From: an uncultured Bacteroides sp. | Lineage (GTDB): Bacteria; Bacteroidota; Bacteroidia; Bacteroidales; Bacteroidaceae | Assembly (NCBI GenBank): GCA_947074205.1 | Contig: CAMTOQ010000034.1 | Coordinates: 1 to 35,869 of the forward strand | DNA: 35,869 nucleotides | Direction: 5' to 3' | Shown: positions 34,663 through 35,869 of the stretch, in pieces | Numbering within the stretch: the stretch's first letter is position 1 | Layout of the letters: the number at the start of each line of letters is the position of its first letter | Made by a program: the position numbers and the translations under genes | The notes under the pieces: model-generated | What the model was told of the DNA's origin: nothing | What the model saw: only the letters and a program-made list of their open reading frames with translations | The model's database searches: none

Positions 34663-34670
34663 TAATTTTG
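34663..34670 (+). promoter_or_regulatory. -7 box of the SusC-like gene
   Basis: TAATTTTG, an exact TAnnTTTG, with no TTTG at -33. The ATG at 34753 leaves a leader of about 75 nt. Confidence 0.5.
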
Positions 34671-34752
34671 CAAAGCATTTTCACATTTTAGAAGATGTTT
34701 ATATGGCAAAATAACCTGTCAAAATACTTATGTTTAACTTAATATCAAATTT

Positions 34753-35869
34753 ATGAAACACAGCAAGAACGCAAATCTAGTTGATCGTTTAGGAAAGATT
34801 CAGCGGATTTTCTTAGTTTTCTTGTTTTCATGTGTGGCAATGTCATTGGCCGCACAAAGCAAAGCAATAACTGGTACTGTAACAGACTCCTTTGGTGAGC
34901 CACTTATCGGGGCCAGTGTAGTAGTTAAGGGAACTACCAACGGGGTGATTACCGACTTAGACGGTAACTTCAGCTTGACGAACGTGCCCGATAACGGTAC
35001 TATAGAAGTCTCTTATGTAGGATATACTGTAGCCAATGTGCCGGTAGCCGGGAAGACCCACTTAAAGGTAGTGTTGGAAGAAGACTCCAAACAGATTGAT
35101 GAGATTGTTGTTGTGGGGTACGGTGTGCAAAGAAAAAGCGATGTAACGGGAGCTATGGCTCGTGTGGGCAGTAAAGAACTTAGCGCTATGCCTGTAAGAA
35201 ACGCTTTGGAAGGTATGCAAGGTAAAACTGCCGGTGTGGATATCACCAACAGCCAGCGTCCTGGTGAAGTGGGAAGTATCACAATTCGTGGTCAGCGCTC
35301 CATCTCGGCAAGCAACTCTCCTCTTTATGTAGTAGACGGAATGGTTATTCAAAATGGTGGTATTGAGAACATCAACCCCGCCGATATTGAGGCTATTGAC
35401 GTATTGAAAGATGCTTCGGCTACAGCTATCTACGGTTCGCGTGGTGCCAACGGGGTTATCTTGGTTACCACCAAGAAGGGTGAACAAGGAAAGATGCTCA
35501 TCAACTACTCCGGTACATTCACTTTCGAGAAATTGAAAGACGTAACTACAATGATGAATGCTGCTGAATGGCTCGACTATGCTCGTTTGGCTAACTATAA
35601 TTACGGCAACTACGCTTCTGCTACTCCATCTTACGAAGCCGACCGCGCTTTGTTTGGTAGTATCGGAGCTTCTTGGGCTAATATCAATCAGGCTTGGAAC
35701 AATGGTGTGTATGATCCATCACTAGTTGGAAGCTTCGATTGGGCCGATTATGGTAAACAAACTGGTTTCACGCAAGAGCATGTATTGAGTGCATCTGGTG
35801 GTACAGACAAACTGCAAGCTTATACTTCATTTGGTTATTTGAACCAAAAAGGTACACAACCCGGACAAA
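34753..35869 (+). CDS. SusC-like TonB-dependent outer-membrane receptor, 3' end beyond window
   Basis: Outer-membrane transporter for oligosaccharides, N-terminal 372 residues only. A signal-anchor (about 18-36, RIFLVFLFSCVAMSLAAQ) is followed by the carboxypeptidase-regulatory-like domain ITGTVTDSFGEPLIGASVVVKGTTNGVITDLDGNFSL, the TonB-box-like DEIVVVGYG, and the plug domain (GMQGKTAGVDITNSQRPGEVGSITIRGQRSISASNSPLYVVDGM; DVLKDASATAIYGSRGANGVILVTTKKG). The beginning of the barrel is also present. A SusD-type partner is expected beyond the edge. With the GH42 and esterase genes it marks a polysaccharide-utilisation locus, probably for a pectic or galactose-containing glycan. Confidence 0.95.
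   Translation, partial: MKHSKNANLVDRLGKIQRIFLVFLFSCVAMSLAAQSKAITGTVTDSFGEPLIGASVVVKGTTNGVITDLDGNFSLTNVPDNGTIEVSYVGYTVANVPVAGKTHLKVVLEEDSKQIDEIVVVGYGVQRKSDVTGAMARVGSKELSAMPVRNALEGMQGKTAGVDITNSQRPGEVGSITIRGQRSISASNSPLYVVDGMVIQNGGIENINPADIEAIDVLKDASATAIYGSRGANGVILVTTKKGEQGKMLINYSGTFTFEKLKDVTTMMNAAEWLDYARLANYNYGNYASATPSYEADRALFGSIGASWANINQAWNNGVYDPSLVGSFDWADYGKQTGFTQEHVLSASGGTDKLQAYTSFGYLNQKGTQPGQ

Overview
The window comes from a member of the Bacteroidetes, most likely a Bacteroides-like gut or host-associated Bacteroidales. Four things point there: a SusC-type TonB-dependent receptor beside carbohydrate-active enzymes, a DUF6769-type protein ahead of an RND metal pump, a five-gene histidine-utilisation operon of Bacteroides type, and repeated matches to the Bacteroidetes promoter (TTTG at -33, 19-20 bp, TAnnTTTG at -7). 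No tRNA, rRNA, insertion sequence or integrase was recognised.

Layout. (1) 1-1012, minus: N-terminal part of a membrane-anchored MutS-family protein, cut by the window edge. (2) 1290-7902: a complete type II-C CRISPR-Cas locus. It has a tracrRNA gene on the minus strand that I inferred from an anti-repeat, a nexus-like stem and a terminator; then cas9 (1192 aa), cas1 and cas2 in an overlapping operon; then an array of 24 repeats of 36 bp with 23 spacers. The locus is visibly more AT-rich than the operons to its right. (3) 7903-8444: AT-rich, gene-poor stretch. (4) 8445-10208, minus: LytTR response regulator and LytS-like histidine kinase. (5) 10239-16658: a regulatory region with candidate LytTR sites, then a DUF6769-like protein, a His-rich RND adaptor, a CusA/CzcA-family pump and a TolC-family channel, together a probable heavy-metal efflux system. 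(6) 16893-23921: an exported protein of unknown function, then hutU, glutamate formimidoyltransferase, hutI, formiminotetrahydrofolate cyclodeaminase and hutH, which together convert histidine to glutamate with one-carbon transfer to tetrahydrofolate. (7) 24091-30826: a TetR regulator with palindromic candidate operators, a TolC/adaptor/RND multidrug-type pump and a small PII-like protein. (8) 30954-35869: start of a polysaccharide-utilisation region, with a CE12-like esterase (minus), a GH42 beta-galactosidase and a truncated SusC-like receptor. The GH42 and SusC promoters carry the same operator-like motif at almost the same distance from the -7 box.

The observations I think most deserve follow-up are the tracrRNA and its promoter, which overlaps the cas9 promoter back to back; the shared operator in front of GH42 and susC; the 21-bp-spaced direct repeats next to the LytTR system; the PII-like gene at the end of the RND operon; and the palindromes around the tetR start. 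I did not find a clearly new defence system: the CRISPR locus is a recognisable II-C system whose RNA parts can be read directly from the sequence.
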